A stretch of 64,000 bases of DNA from Sphingomonas sp. NFR15 (GTDB lineage: Bacteria > Pseudomonadota > Alphaproteobacteria > Sphingomonadales > Sphingomonadaceae): NCBI RefSeq assembly GCF_900103265.1, contig NZ_FMWX01000004.1, positions 186,001 to 250,000 of the forward strand, in the 5' to 3' direction. Every line of letters starts with the position of its first letter. Position 1 is the stretch's first letter. The translations under genes were made by a program, and so were the position numbers. Positions 17,438 through 26,248 of the stretch are shown one piece after another. A model generated the notes under the pieces. It saw only the letters and a list, made by a program, of their open reading frames with translations. It did no database searches and had not been told where the DNA came from.

Positions 17438-17851
17438 TCACGCCCCCACCGCCGGCGCGAGCAGCGCGAACTTGGGGATCGCGACATCGAACGCTTCGCC
17501 GTCGGCGCCGACCATGTGATACGTCCCCTGCATCCCGCCGCTCGGCGTCGCGAGCGGGCAGCCGGAGACGTAGTCGAAGCTCGCGCCCGGCGCGATCATC
17601 GGCTGTTCGCCGATCACGCCCTCGCCTTCGACCGAATGGCGGGCGCCGCGCGCGTCGGTGATGACCCAGTGGCGGGTCAGCAACTGGACTGTCTGGTCGC
17701 CCTCATTCTCGATGCGGATGTGATAAGCCCAGAACCAGCGCCCGCGCGCCGGCTCGGATTGTTCGGCCAAATAGCTGACCGAGACGCGCACCACCACGCC
17801 GCGAGTCTCGGCGACGTAGGGGAACAGCGATTTCATCGCATCGCCGGTCAT
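17438..17851 (-). CDS. apaG: ApaG protein
   Basis: This 137-residue protein has the ApaG/FBA beta-sandwich fold with RWFWAYHIRIENEG, LLTRHWVITDA, GVIGEQPMIAPGASFDY and the Gly-rich GTYHMVGADGEAF. The family is linked to divalent cation handling and Ap4A metabolism, but its biochemical role is unsettled. The ATG at 17851 overlaps the metZ stop by 4 nt, so the two genes are coupled. A start 15 nt later (MKSLFPYV) is possible. Confidence 0.92.
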   Translation of the reverse strand: MTGDAMKSLFPYVAETRGVVVRVSVSYLAEQSEPARGRWFWAYHIRIENEGDQTVQLLTRHWVITDARGARHSVEGEGVIGEQPMIAPGASFDYVSGCPLATPSGGMQGTYHMVGADGEAFDVAIPKFALLAPAVGA

Positions 17852-19056
17852 AACCCGACCTTGCTGAGCGCCTGGTCGAGATCCTCGATCACGTCCTGCG
17901 GATCTTCGAGGCCGACGTTGAGGCGGAGCAGGTTCTCGGTCACGCCCATCTCGATCCGCTTGTCCTCGGCGACGCCATAATGCGTGGTCGAGGCTGGATG
18001 CGTCATCAGCGACCGCGAATCGCCGATGTTGTTCGAGATATCGACGAGCGTAAGCGCGTCGAGCAGCCCGTGCGCCTGCTGACGCCCGCCATCGACCTCG
18101 AACGCGAAGATCGGCCCGCACGCGTCCATCTGCGCCATCGCGAGATTATGCTGCGGGTGGCTGGCGAGGCCGGGGTGGAGGATGCGCGGCACCCGCGTTT
18201 CGAGGAACGCGCCGACCTTGAGGCTGTTCTCGCTCTGGCGGCGGATGCGCAGGTCGAGCGTTTCCAGCCCCTTGAGCACCACCCAGGCGTTGAACGCGCT
18301 GAGCGTCGGCCCGGTGTTGCGCGTGAACGGCAGCAGCACGTCGTTGATGAACTGGCTCGTCCCGCACACCGCCCCGGCGAGCACGCGCCCCTGCCCGTCC
18401 ATCATCTTGGTCGCGGAATAAGCGGTGACGTCGGCGCCCCATTCCATCGGCCGCTGGAGCGCGGGCGTCGCGAAGGCATTATCGACCACCGTGGTGATGC
18501 CGCGTTCACGCGCGATGGCGCACACCGCCTTGAGATCGACCACGTCCATCGTCGGGTTGGCGGGCGTCTCGAAGAAGAACACCTTGGTGTTGGGGCGTGC
18601 CGCGTCGATCCACTGCTGCGGGTCGCGCGCATCGACGACGGTGGTCTCGATGCCGAACTTCGGGAGCAGCGTGTCGGTCAGCCAGCGGCACGACCCGAAC
18701 GCGGCGCGGCCACCGACGAGATGATCGCCCTGCTGCAACTGGCACAGCAGCACTGCGGTCATCGCCGCCATGCCGGTTGTCATCGTCCGGCACGCCTCGG
18801 CGCCTTCGAGCAGCGCGATGCGGCTTTCAAGCATCTCGACGGTCGGGTTCTGGAGCCGCGAATAGGTCATGCCGACCTGCTCGCCGGCAAAGCGCGCGGC
18901 AGCGTCGCCCGCGCAATCATAGCTGTAGCCCGAGGTGAGGAAGATCGCCTCGGAGGTTTCGCCGAATTCGCTGCGCGCGGTGCCGCCACGCACGGCCTGC
19001 GTTGCGGGGCGCCATTGGCGGGTGATGCTCTGGTCTTGTCCGGTGCGGCGTTTCAT
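17848..19056 (-). CDS. metZ: O-acylhomoserine sulfhydrylase MetZ
   Basis: This PLP enzyme combines acylated homoserine with sulfide to give homocysteine. The 402-residue protein shows the Cys/Met metabolism family features: TYSRLQNPTVEMLE, GMAAMTAVL, FFFETPANPTMDVVD and the PLP lysine in AYSATKMMDGQGR. FTRNTGPTLSAFNAWV and GVTENLLRLNVGLED follow. It is annotated as the O-succinylhomoserine type, yet MetA in this window carries the acetyl-CoA determinant, so it may use O-acetylhomoserine. It starts 36 bp from the divergent PMT-family gene. Confidence 0.92.
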   Translation of the reverse strand: MKRRTGQDQSITRQWRPATQAVRGGTARSEFGETSEAIFLTSGYSYDCAGDAAARFAGEQVGMTYSRLQNPTVEMLESRIALLEGAEACRTMTTGMAAMTAVLLCQLQQGDHLVGGRAAFGSCRWLTDTLLPKFGIETTVVDARDPQQWIDAARPNTKVFFFETPANPTMDVVDLKAVCAIARERGITTVVDNAFATPALQRPMEWGADVTAYSATKMMDGQGRVLAGAVCGTSQFINDVLLPFTRNTGPTLSAFNAWVVLKGLETLDLRIRRQSENSLKVGAFLETRVPRILHPGLASHPQHNLAMAQMDACGPIFAFEVDGGRQQAHGLLDALTLVDISNNIGDSRSLMTHPASTTHYGVAEDKRIEMGVTENLLRLNVGLEDPQDVIEDLDQALSKVGL

Positions 19057-19092
19057 GCCGCACGCTTTGCCGCTCGCGGTCCCTCCGCGTCA

Positions 19093-20520
19093 ATGGCTCG
19101 CTTGAAACCGGGGGTCGAAGCGGGAATAGCCGCCCGGATGCCAGCGACCGATGAATCCCGTTCCCCCGCGAAGGCGGGGGTCCAGAGCCAAGCAGTGCCG
19201 CGTTCGCGGCCCTGGCCCCCCGCCTCCGCGGGGGACCAAGGCTGGGGGCATTCGGGACGAGTCGCCGCGCTAATCGGCGTGCTCGCGCAGGCGCTGTTCA
19301 GCTACCGTCTGACGATCCCGCACACGGTGATGTTCGACGAGGTGCATTACGTCCCCGCCGCGCGCAAACTGCTGACGCTCGCCGCGCCCGCCAACACCGA
19401 GCATCCGCTCGTCGGCAAGGAGATCATCGCCGCCGGCATCGCGCTGTTCGGCGACAATCCCTTCGGATGGCGGGCGTTTTCGACGGTGGCGGGCACCGCG
19501 ACCGTGCTGGGCGTGTTCTGGATCCTTTGGCTGATGTTTGGGCGTACCCGCACCGCGGCGCTCGGCGCGGCGTTCGCGCTGCTCAATTTCACGATCTTCG
19601 TCGAGGCGCGGATCGCGATGCTCGACGGCTTCATGGCGATGTTCGTCGTGCTGGCGACCGCGATGCTGCTGTGGTCGATGCGCGCGCACACGGCGGCGAG
19701 CGCCTGGCCGCGTTGGGTGGCGGGAAGCGTGCTGCTCGGGCTCGCGGTTGGCGCGAAATGGACCGCGGTGCCGTTCGTCGCTTATGCCGGCGCGGCTTTC
19801 CTGACGATCCGGCTGTCCGAGGCGCGCCGCGCCGACCGCTCGGTCTGGTGGGCGCTCAACGCCGGCGGGCATCTTTATTGGCCGGGCCTCGCGGCGATCC
19901 CCGCGTTGATGACGCTCGGCATCGTCTCGGTCGCGATCTATTTCGCCACCTTCACCCCGGCGTTCTATTATCACGACATGCCGCTCAGCCTCGACCGGCT
20001 GCTGTGGTTCCAGGGCAATATGTACGCGCAGCAGACGCAGGTGCTGCCCAGCCACCCGTATCAGTCGCAGTGGTGGAGCTGGCCGCTGATGATCCGGCCG
20101 ATCTGGTATCTCTACGAATATGTCGACGGTGCGACGCGCGGCGTGCTGATGATCGGCAATCCGGCGGTGCTATGGGGCGGGCTCGTGGCGGTCGCGGCGT
20201 GTGGATATCTAGGGTGGCGCGAGCGCTCGCTGCGATTGCTTGGCGCGGCAGCCTTGTGGGCCGGCGCCTATCTGCCGTGGATCATCATCCCGAAATCGCT
20301 CGGCTTCTTCTATTATTACTATCTGCCAAGCGTGTTCCTGCCGATCGCGATCGCCGCAGCGTTGCAGCGCGTGTGCAGCGGCCGGTTCGCGCGGTGGGAC
20401 GAAAGCGCGGTGTTGGTCGCGCTCGGGCTGTTCGCATTCTTCTACCCGATCCTCTCCGCAGCGCCGCTTGCCGGGCCGCAGAGTTTCCACCGCTGGATGT
20501 GGTTTCCGACCTGGCCCTGA
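19093..20520 (+). CDS. PMT-family phospholipid-carrier glycosyltransferase (GT39-like)
   Basis: This polytopic membrane protein has the first-loop catalytic acids in MFDEVHYVPAARKLL, about ten hydrophobic segments, and family motifs TEHPLVGKEIIAAGI, ARIAMLDGF and PLMIRPIWYLYEY. It resembles dolichyl-phosphate-mannose protein mannosyltransferases, so a polyprenyl-phosphate sugar donor is expected. From the ATG at 19093 the protein has 475 residues, and a second in-frame ATG lies at 19138. Both place a type B palindrome inside the coding region as a roughly 26-residue N-terminal insert before the first membrane helix. No ATG lies between the repeat and that helix. Confidence 0.82.
   Translation: MARLKPGVEAGIAARMPATDESRSPAKAGVQSQAVPRSRPWPPASAGDQGWGHSGRVAALIGVLAQALFSYRLTIPHTVMFDEVHYVPAARKLLTLAAPANTEHPLVGKEIIAAGIALFGDNPFGWRAFSTVAGTATVLGVFWILWLMFGRTRTAALGAAFALLNFTIFVEARIAMLDGFMAMFVVLATAMLLWSMRAHTAASAWPRWVAGSVLLGLAVGAKWTAVPFVAYAGAAFLTIRLSEARRADRSVWWALNAGGHLYWPGLAAIPALMTLGIVSVAIYFATFTPAFYYHDMPLSLDRLLWFQGNMYAQQTQVLPSHPYQSQWWSWPLMIRPIWYLYEYVDGATRGVLMIGNPAVLWGGLVAVAACGYLGWRERSLRLLGAAALWAGAYLPWIIIPKSLGFFYYYYLPSVFLPIAIAAALQRVCSGRFARWDESAVLVALGLFAFFYPILSAAPLAGPQSFHRWMWFPTWP
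19161..19237. repeat. Type B dispersed palindromic repeat (copy B1), inside coding sequence
   Basis: TTCCCCCGCGAAGGCGGGGG and CCCCGCCTCCGCGGGGGACC form arms around a spacer of about 35 bp with GTCCAGAGCC/GGCCCTGG inner arms. It lies in the divergent metZ/PMT region and within the predicted N-terminal codons of the PMT-family gene. Confidence 0.85.
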
Positions 20521-20530
20521 AGTCCCACCT

Positions 20531-20612
20531 CCGTTCGTGCTGAGCGAAGTCGAAGCACGTATCCCAAACGCACCGCTTCTGGCACGTCCTTCGACAAGCT
20601 CAGGACGGACGG
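20531..20612. repeat. Type A dispersed palindromic repeat (copy A4)
   Basis: The left arm CCGTTCGTGCTGAGCGAAG and the right arm CTTCGACAAGCTCAGGACGG flank a spacer of about 42 bp. It fills the convergent gap between the PMT-family gene and the 2-hydroxyacid dehydrogenase gene. Confidence 0.85.
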
Positions 20613-20621
20613 AGATGGGTG

Positions 20622-21584
20622 TTACCGCACCAGATGCCGCGTCTCGGCGACCGGCGTGAGCGGCTTGTGGTCCGCGAACCATGCCTTCAGATTGTCCACG
20701 ACGAGTTGCCCCATCGCCGCGCGCGTATGCACCGAAGCGGAGCCGAGGTGCGGGAGCAGCACGACGTTGGGCAAAGCGATCAACGCCTCCGGCACGTTCG
20801 GCTCGTCCGCATACACGTCCAACCCGGCGGCGAGGATCGTGCCCGCTTCCAGTGCGGCGATCAGCGCCGGCTGATCGACGACGCTGCCGCGCGCGACGTT
20901 GATGAACACCCCCTCCGGCCCGAGCGCCGCCAGCACCTCGGCATCGACGACATGATGCGTGCTCGCGGTGCCCGGCACGATCGCGATCAGCACGTCACAC
21001 GCCGCCGCCAGACCGACCAGAGTGTCATGATATGTGTACCTTACACCGGCCTTCGGCGATCGCGTATGATACGCGATCTCGACCCCGAACGCCTCCAGCC
21101 GATGCGCGATCGCGGTGCCGATCGCACCGAGTCCGAGAATGCCGATCCGCCGCCCGCGCAAGGTCGCCGAGAGCGGGAACGCACCCTGCGGCCATTTGCC
21201 TTCGCGTACGAAGCGATCCGCCTGGGGAAGCTGGCGCAGCGTCGCGAGCAGCAACCCGATCGTGAGGTCGGCGACCTCATCGTCGAGCACGCCGGGCGTG
21301 TTGGTGACGATAATGCCGCGCTCGGCCGCCGCCGCCGCATCGACATTGTCATAGCCGACCCCGAAGCTCGCGATGATCTCGAGCGCCGGCAGCCGGTCCA
21401 TCTTCGCGCCGTCGATGCGGCCGGCCAGCGTGCTCGCGGCCATGCCGCGCACGCGCATGCCGGCATCGGCGAAGAAGCCGTCCTTGTCGGCGATCTCCCA
21501 AAGCTTGTGGACGGTGAACACCGCCTCCAGCGCAGCGATCACGGCGGGCGGCATCGGCGCGCCGATCAGGATTTCAGGCTGCAT
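20622..21584 (-). CDS. D-isomer-specific 2-hydroxyacid dehydrogenase
   Basis: The 320-residue NAD(P)-dependent enzyme has the Rossmann loop IGILGLGAIGTAIA and the catalytic Arg in NVARGSVVDQ. The Glu lies in DVYADEPNVP and the His in LLPHLGSASVHTR, the usual R-E-H triad. It reduces a 2-ketoacid such as glyoxylate, hydroxypyruvate or an aromatic pyruvate. The ATG at 21584 is the only good start (MQPEILIGAPMPP). It stands alone, 15 bp downstream of the GT2-GtrA gene region, and may end that transcript. Confidence 0.9.
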   Translation of the reverse strand: MQPEILIGAPMPPAVIAALEAVFTVHKLWEIADKDGFFADAGMRVRGMAASTLAGRIDGAKMDRLPALEIIASFGVGYDNVDAAAAAERGIIVTNTPGVLDDEVADLTIGLLLATLRQLPQADRFVREGKWPQGAFPLSATLRGRRIGILGLGAIGTAIAHRLEAFGVEIAYHTRSPKAGVRYTYHDTLVGLAAACDVLIAIVPGTASTHHVVDAEVLAALGPEGVFINVARGSVVDQPALIAALEAGTILAAGLDVYADEPNVPEALIALPNVVLLPHLGSASVHTRAAMGQLVVDNLKAWFADHKPLTPVAETRHLVR

Positions 21585-21599
21585 CGTGTCTCCGATCCA

Positions 21600-22703
21600 T
21601 TAATAGCGTCCCCACGTGAACCGCGAGGATAGCGCATAATTCCACACCGCGCCGATCAACACGCCGACCAGCGCCGCGGTCGCCCAGGTGCCGTCGCGCG
21701 CTTCGTGCAGGAAGCCGGCGACGCCGACATTGGCGACGAGCCCAACCCCGCACACCACGCAGAACGACACCCAGCCGTCGAGCAACTGCCGCCAGCCCTT
21801 GAGCCGGCGATCGCGATACGTGAGCGCATTGTTGAGGAAAAAGTTAACCGTCATCGCCGCCACCGCGGCAATCACTTGCCCGAGCAGGAACGCGCCATCG
21901 CCCCAGATCAGCAGGATGGGGGTGAGCACCCCCATATGCACGCCCACCCCAAGCGCGCCGATCGCCGAGAACATCGCGAAGCGCACCGGCACGATCCGCC
22001 CGAACATGCGATCATAGAGCGCGATCAGGAATTCGAGCGCGACGACATGGTCGAGCTTGCTCTCGCCCGCGCTGCGCATCCGGAACGTATAGGGCAGCTC
22101 GACGAATTTGAGCGGGCGTGGCGCGCCGGTCATGATGTCGAGCAGGATCTTGAAGCCGATCGCGGCGAGATGGGGCGCGAGATCACGCACGATCTGCGTG
22201 CGGATCATGAAGAAGCCGCTCATTGGATCAGTGAGATCGGCCTTGAGCACCCGTCGCGAAAGCTTTGTCGCGAAAGCGGATTTCGCGACACGGTCGCGAT
22301 CCCAGTCGCCGGTGCCGCCGCCATCCACGAAGCGCGAGGCGATCGCCACGTCGAGGCTCGGGTCGGCGTCGAGCGCATCCGCCATCGCCGGCAGGATCGT
22401 CTCGTCATGCTGGAGATCGCCGTCGATCACCGCCACCAGCGGCGCCGCCGTCGCGCACATCCCCTCGATACACGCCGAGGAAAGCCCGCGCCGGCCGATC
22501 CGCTGGATCACGCGGACGCGGCTGTCCCGCCGGGCGATCGCGCGCGCCGCATCGGCGGTGCCATCCGGGCTGTCGTCATCGACGAAGATCGCTTCCCAAC
22601 CGCGCCCAGCGAGCGCCGCGTCGAGCCGCGCGACGAGCACGGCGACGTTGCCGACCTCGTTGAAGGTCGGGATGACGATCGCGACGTCGAGTGGTCGGCT
22701 CAC
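21600..22703 (-). CDS. Polyprenol-phosphate glycosyltransferase, GT2-GtrA fusion
   Basis: The N-terminal GT2 domain (about residues 1-230) has [21 protein letters not shown] and the D-x-D-type [21 protein letters not shown] and [15 protein letters not shown] follow, as in dolichol-phosphate mannose synthases. The C-terminal part is a GtrA domain with four hydrophobic helices and [14 protein letters not shown]. Such fusions make and flip polyprenyl-phosphate sugars that PMT-family transferases use. The GTG at 22703 overlaps the leuB stop by 4 nt. It may supply the donor for the PMT-family gene 1 kb away. Confidence 0.9.
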   Translation of the reverse strand: MSRPLDVAIVIPTFNEVGNVAVLVARLDAALAGRGWEAIFVDDDSPDGTADAARAIARRDSRVRVIQRIGRRGLSSACIEGMCATAAPLVAVIDGDLQHDETILPAMADALDADPSLDVAIASRFVDGGGTGDWDRDRVAKSAFATKLSRRVLKADLTDPMSGFFMIRTQIVRDLAPHLAAIGFKILLDIMTGAPRPLKFVELPYTFRMRSAGESKLDHVVALEFLIALYDRMFGRIVPVRFAMFSAIGALGVGVHMGVLTPILLIWGDGAFLLGQVIAAVAAMTVNFFLNNALTYRDRRLKGWRQLLDGWVSFCVVCGVGLVANVGVAGFLHEARDGTWATAALVGVLIGAVWNYALSSRFTWGRY

Positions 22704-23752
22704 GCCAGTGCGGCGAGCACCGCGTCTCCCATCGCGCTCGTCGTCATCGTGCCGCCGAGGTCGGGCGTGCGCGCGCCACCGACCAGCGCCGCCGACACCG
22801 CCGCCTCGACCCGCGCCGCCGCCGCCTCGTGGTTCAGCGAATGGCGCAGGAGCATCGCCGCCGACAGGATCGCGGCGCACGGATTGGCCTTGCCCTGCCC
22901 GGCGATGTCGGGCGCGGAGCCGTGGATCGGCTCGTACAGGCCGTTGGCGCCGCTCCACGCGCTCAGCGAGGCGGAGGGGAGCATGCCGATCGACCCCGCG
23001 CACATGCTCGCCTGATCGGAGAGGATGTCGCCGAACAAATTGCCGGTGACGATCACGTCGAACTGGCCGGGGTTCCGCACGAGCTGCATGGCGGCGTTAT
23101 CGACATACATATGCGTCAGCGCGACTTCGGGATAATCGGCGGACAATTCGACCACCACGTCGCGCCATAGCTGCGAGGTCTCGAGCACGTTGGCCTTGTC
23201 GACCGAACAGAGCTTGTTCTTGCGCCGCTTCGCCATTTCGAAGCCGACCACCGCGATGCGGCGCACCTCGGCCTCGTTGTACGACATCACGTCATAGCCT
23301 TCGCGGGTGCCGTTGGCGGCGGTGCGATAACCCTTCTCGCCGAAATACACATCGCCGTTGAGTTCGCGCAGGATCACCATGTCGATCCCCCGCGCGACCT
23401 CGGGCCGGAGCGCCGAGGCGTCTTCCAGCCCAGGAAACAATGTCGCCGGACGCAAATTGGCGAACAGGCCGAGCGCGGCGCGCAGCCCCAGGATCGCCTG
23501 TTCGGGCCGGAACCTGCGTTCGAGCGCGTCGCAGCGCGGATCGCCGACCGCGCCGAACAGGATCGCGTCGGCGCGCTTCGCCACGTCGAGCGTCTCGGGC
23601 GGCAGCGGATGGCCGGCCGCGAAATAGGCGGCGCCGCCGACCGGCGCTTCCTCGAACATCAGATCGAGATCGAGCGCTTCGAGCACGCGGCGGGCCTGTG
23701 CGGTCACTTCGGGGCCGATGCCGTCGCCGGCCAAAATCGCAATCGTCGTCAC
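22700..23752 (-). CDS. leuB: 3-isopropylmalate dehydrogenase
   Basis: It oxidatively decarboxylates 3-isopropylmalate with NAD+ in leucine synthesis. The 350-residue protein shows [15 protein letters not shown], the substrate helix [17 protein letters not shown] and the catalytic VYFGEKGYR. The metal-binding [10 protein letters not shown] and [11 protein letters not shown] are present, as is the NAD site [15 protein letters not shown]. leuC and leuD are not in this window. It is cotranscribed, by a 4-nt overlap, with an unrelated glycosyltransferase. Confidence 0.96.
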   Translation of the reverse strand: MTTIAILAGDGIGPEVTAQARRVLEALDLDLMFEEAPVGGAAYFAAGHPLPPETLDVAKRADAILFGAVGDPRCDALERRFRPEQAILGLRAALGLFANLRPATLFPGLEDASALRPEVARGIDMVILRELNGDVYFGEKGYRTAANGTREGYDVMSYNEAEVRRIAVVGFEMAKRRKNKLCSVDKANVLETSQLWRDVVVELSADYPEVALTHMYVDNAAMQLVRNPGQFDVIVTGNLFGDILSDQASMCAGSIGMLPSASLSAWSGANGLYEPIHGSAPDIAGQGKANPCAAILSAAMLLRHSLNHEAAAARVEAAVSAALVGGARTPDLGGTMTTSAMGDAVLAALA

Positions 23753-23829
23753 ATCGCCCCCGTTCGCATCGCGCCAGTCATCGCTGCGTCATCACCGCAG
23801 CGCTGCCGCCTTTGCCGCCGCAGCGCGGC

Positions 23830-24561
23830 CTACGCAACCGCCCTTTTGAGCCGCTCGACCAGCCGTGCGCGCGCATCGGCGGGGCCGGCCACCTGCCCGG
23901 CGAGGATATCGCGCGCGAGGAAATGCCCGGTGATGCGCAACGCGGCGAGGATATCGGGCCAATCGGCCTCGCCGCCGGTGAGCAGCGCGGGCGGCAGCGG
24001 GAAGAGCTTGTCCTCATAGCCGAACGCGGCGCCACGGCTCACCGCGGCGCCGCTTTTGGGGCTGACGAAGGCGAGATCGCCGCGCGCGCCGGTCACCACG
24101 CACACGCCGAGATCGAGCCCGAACCCGAGTTCGGCCAACAGCAGCAATTCGTAGCGCGCCAGCGCCAGCGCCCAGCCGCGCGCGGCCGGCGCCGCCGCGA
24201 TCGCGCCGATCACGCCGCTCAGCGCGGCATGGAGGCGCGGATAGGGCTGCGCCTCGGGCAGCGCGCTCGCCGTGAGTGCGGTCACCCATTCGAGCGCGGC
24301 GGCGGGCAGCGGCTCGGCGTGCGAGGCCGCGCGGCTCTCGATCAGCTCGACCGAAAGCTGCGCGAGCTGGTCGGGCGTGCGCGCACGCCACGCGCCGAGC
24401 ACGCTGTTGGCGGGTTGCAGGATCGGGCGCAGCCGCCGCGAGCGCCCGCCGCGCACATAGCCGGGCTGGAGACCATGCTCGGCGGTCAGCGCACGCACGA
24501 TCGCGCCATGCTCGCCATGCTGGCGAACGGCGAGGACGATGGCTTCGGCGCGGAACTGCAT
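23830..24561 (-). CDS. recO: DNA repair protein RecO
   Basis: The 243-residue RecO mediates RecA loading and strand annealing in the RecFOR pathway. It starts with an OB fold (MQFRAEAIVLAVRQHGEHG...VRALTAEHG) and has the RecO patterns GYVRGG, LQPANSVLGAW and RYELLLLAELGFGLDLGVCVVTG. The usual four-cysteine zinc motif is reduced here, with only one Cys near that site. The minus-strand gene stands between the RcnB-like gene and leuB. Confidence 0.9.
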   Translation of the reverse strand: MQFRAEAIVLAVRQHGEHGAIVRALTAEHGLQPGYVRGGRSRRLRPILQPANSVLGAWRARTPDQLAQLSVELIESRAASHAEPLPAAALEWVTALTASALPEAQPYPRLHAALSGVIGAIAAAPAARGWALALARYELLLLAELGFGLDLGVCVVTGARGDLAFVSPKSGAAVSRGAAFGYEDKLFPLPPALLTGGEADWPDILAALRITGHFLARDILAGQVAGPADARARLVERLKRAVA

Positions 24562-24619
24562 CGCGCCACATTACGCCAAACCGCCGCCGGGCGGAAACGC
24601 CGGGCGGCGGCGCGCGCGA

Positions 24620-25591
24620 TCAGCTCCCGCAGAGGCAATCGACGCGCGGTTTGGGGCGCCACTTGCGCTTGGGCCGCCACGCCTTGCGCGCGACGTAGCG
24701 CGTCTTGACGGTCTCGACATATTCGGTGGTGGTGGTCGTCACCGAAGGCGCCTGCTGGATGGTGACGGTGGTCGTCGTGGCGGGCGGATAATAATAGCCG
24801 TTCGCCGCATAGCCGCCGCCGGTGGTATAGGTCGTCACCCCGCTGCCGCCCGGCGCCATATAGGCGGGCGCGTCGTAGGGCGGCCCGGGCGGCGGCGCGG
24901 GGTAGGACGCCCCATAGCCGCCATCGCCCGGATAGCCGTCGTCATAGCCCGCATCATAGCCGTCGTCATACTGGTCCCAGTCGAGACCGCTGACGTAATC
25001 GCGCACGCGGCCCGAACCGTCGATAAGCACCGCATCGTCATAATAGCGGCTCCACGTATAGCCGTACGGCGGCGGGGCGAGCCCGTAGAGGCCATAGTCG
25101 CTGATGTAGAAGCTCGGCGCGAACCAATAGCGCGGCAGGCGCCAGCCGCGCGATGGGTGACGATAGGCATTCCACCCGCCCGGTGCGTTCCACCCGCCCG
25201 ACCAGCGGCCGTTGACCCGCGCCCCCCAACGCCCGCCGCCGGGGCGACCGTTCCAGCCGCCGGGGCGCCCGCCATTCCAATGTTGGCCACCATTGCCATT
25301 CCAGCCGGGCCGCCCTCCGTTCCAGCCCTGCTGGCCCCCGCCGTTCCAATGTGGCTGGCCGCCGTTGCCGTTCCAGCCGGGTCGCCCGCCGCCATTCCAG
25401 CCTTGCTGACCGCCACCATTCCAATGCGGCTGCTGCGGCGTCGCGGGGGCGGAGGGCGCGGACGGCGCGGGATGGCCGCCCATCCCGCCCGGATAGCCGC
25501 CGTGCGGGGCGCCGCCGCCATGCTGCGCGCTCGCGGGCGCCTCAAGCGCCGCGCCGATCAGGGCCAAGGCGGCGATGGTCTGATATCGCAT
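24620..25591 (-). CDS. RcnB-domain secreted protein with Trp-Asn-Gly repeats
   Basis: The roughly 323-residue protein has a signal peptide (MRYQTIAALALIGAALEAPASAQ). A low-complexity region of about 100 residues follows, built from PHWNGGGQQGWNGG and RPGWNGNGGQ units. Next comes an RcnB-like domain with RLPRYWFAPSFYISDY and YYDDAVLIDGSGRVRDYVSG. The tail is rich in Tyr, Thr and Pro and ends with basic residues and CLC. RcnB in E. coli is a periplasmic nickel/cobalt homeostasis protein; metal handling here is inferred only from that domain. The ATG at 25591 starts the signal peptide. Confidence 0.78.
   Translation of the reverse strand: MRYQTIAALALIGAALEAPASAQHGGGAPHGGYPGGMGGHPAPSAPSAPATPQQPHWNGGGQQGWNGGGRPGWNGNGGQPHWNGGGQQGWNGGRPGWNGNGGQHWNGGRPGGWNGRPGGGRWGARVNGRWSGGWNAPGGWNAYRHPSRGWRLPRYWFAPSFYISDYGLYGLAPPPYGYTWSRYYDDAVLIDGSGRVRDYVSGLDWDQYDDGYDAGYDDGYPGDGGYGASYPAPPPGPPYDAPAYMAPGGSGVTTYTTGGGYAANGYYYPPATTTTVTIQQAPSVTTTTTEYVETVKTRYVARKAWRPKRKWRPKPRVDCLCGS
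25249..25432 (-). repeat. Intragenic tandem repeat encoding HWNGGGQQGWNGG units
   Basis: Degenerate 66-75 bp units encode alternating PHWNGGGQQGWNGG and RPGWNGNGGQ segments, with about two and a half copies plus a partial one. Copies differ by synonymous changes and single-codon deletions, which suggests slippage or recombination within the RcnB-like gene. Confidence 0.75.
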
Positions 25592-25713
25592 GGTCAAAAC
25601 ACTCCCGTTCGGGCGCCGCACCCCGCGCACCGTTTCGACTGATGAACGGTCGGGCTACCAAATGGGTGCCGCTTTCACCAGCGATCGGGTCGCCTGCACC
25701 GTGCCGAAATGGA

Positions 25714-26199
25714 TCAGCCGACCAGACGTGGCGCGATCAACCGTACCAAAGCCGCACAGCCGGCGGCATCGCCCGCGTCGAAGCGCGCGGGCAGCGGGCT
25801 GTCGAGATCGAGCACGCCGAGCAGGCTGCCCTGATACACGATCGGCACGACCAGTTCCGATCGGCTCGCCGCGTCGCACGCGATATGGCCAGGAAAGGCG
25901 TGGACATCCTCGACCAACTGCGTCTCCAGCGTCGCCGCCGCCGTGCCGCACACGCCCTTGCCGATCGGGATGCGGATGCACGCGACCTTGCCCTGAAACG
26001 GCCCGAGCACGAGTTCGCCGCCCACCAGCCGATAGAAGCCTGCCCAGTTGAGATCGGGCAGATATTCCCACAGCAGCGCCGCCATGTTCGCCATGTTGGC
26101 GATCGGATCGACCTCGTCGGCGGTCAGCGCGTCGAGCGCGGCGGCGAGATCGCGGTACAGGTCGGTCTTGGAGGCGGCGTCTATGTCAAAGGCGTACAT
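25714..26199 (-). CDS. msrC: Free methionine-(R)-sulfoxide reductase (GAF domain)
   Basis: It reduces free Met-R-sulfoxide using thioredoxin. The 161-residue GAF protein has WAGFYRLVGGELVLGPFQG and three cysteines at 74 (VACIRIPIG), 84 (KGVCGTAA) and 108 (GHIACDA). The spacing matches Cys84, Cys94 and Cys118 of the E. coli enzyme. SELVVPIVYQGSLLGVLDLDSP follows, split across two strands. It fits the window's methionine and thioredoxin genes functionally but stands alone on the minus strand. Confidence 0.92.
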   Translation of the reverse strand: MYAFDIDAASKTDLYRDLAAALDALTADEVDPIANMANMAALLWEYLPDLNWAGFYRLVGGELVLGPFQGKVACIRIPIGKGVCGTAAATLETQLVEDVHAFPGHIACDAASRSELVVPIVYQGSLLGVLDLDSPLPARFDAGDAAGCAALVRLIAPRLVG

Positions 26200-26248
26200 G
26201 CTCAGGCTCCGGGTTGGGCGGCGTATGTCGGGGGTGATGCGCGCCGCA

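Noticed and set aside
17980..19092. Long open frame on the plus strand upstream of the PMT-family gene
   Set aside because: It is antisense to metZ, has the Arg/His-rich composition of a shadow frame in GC-rich DNA, and shows no recognisable domain; the real N-terminus starts near 19093.
25212..25440. CRISPR-like array in the RcnB gene repeat
   Set aside because: Units are codon-phased, degenerate and without spacers of constant length; they encode a W/N/G repeat protein segment.
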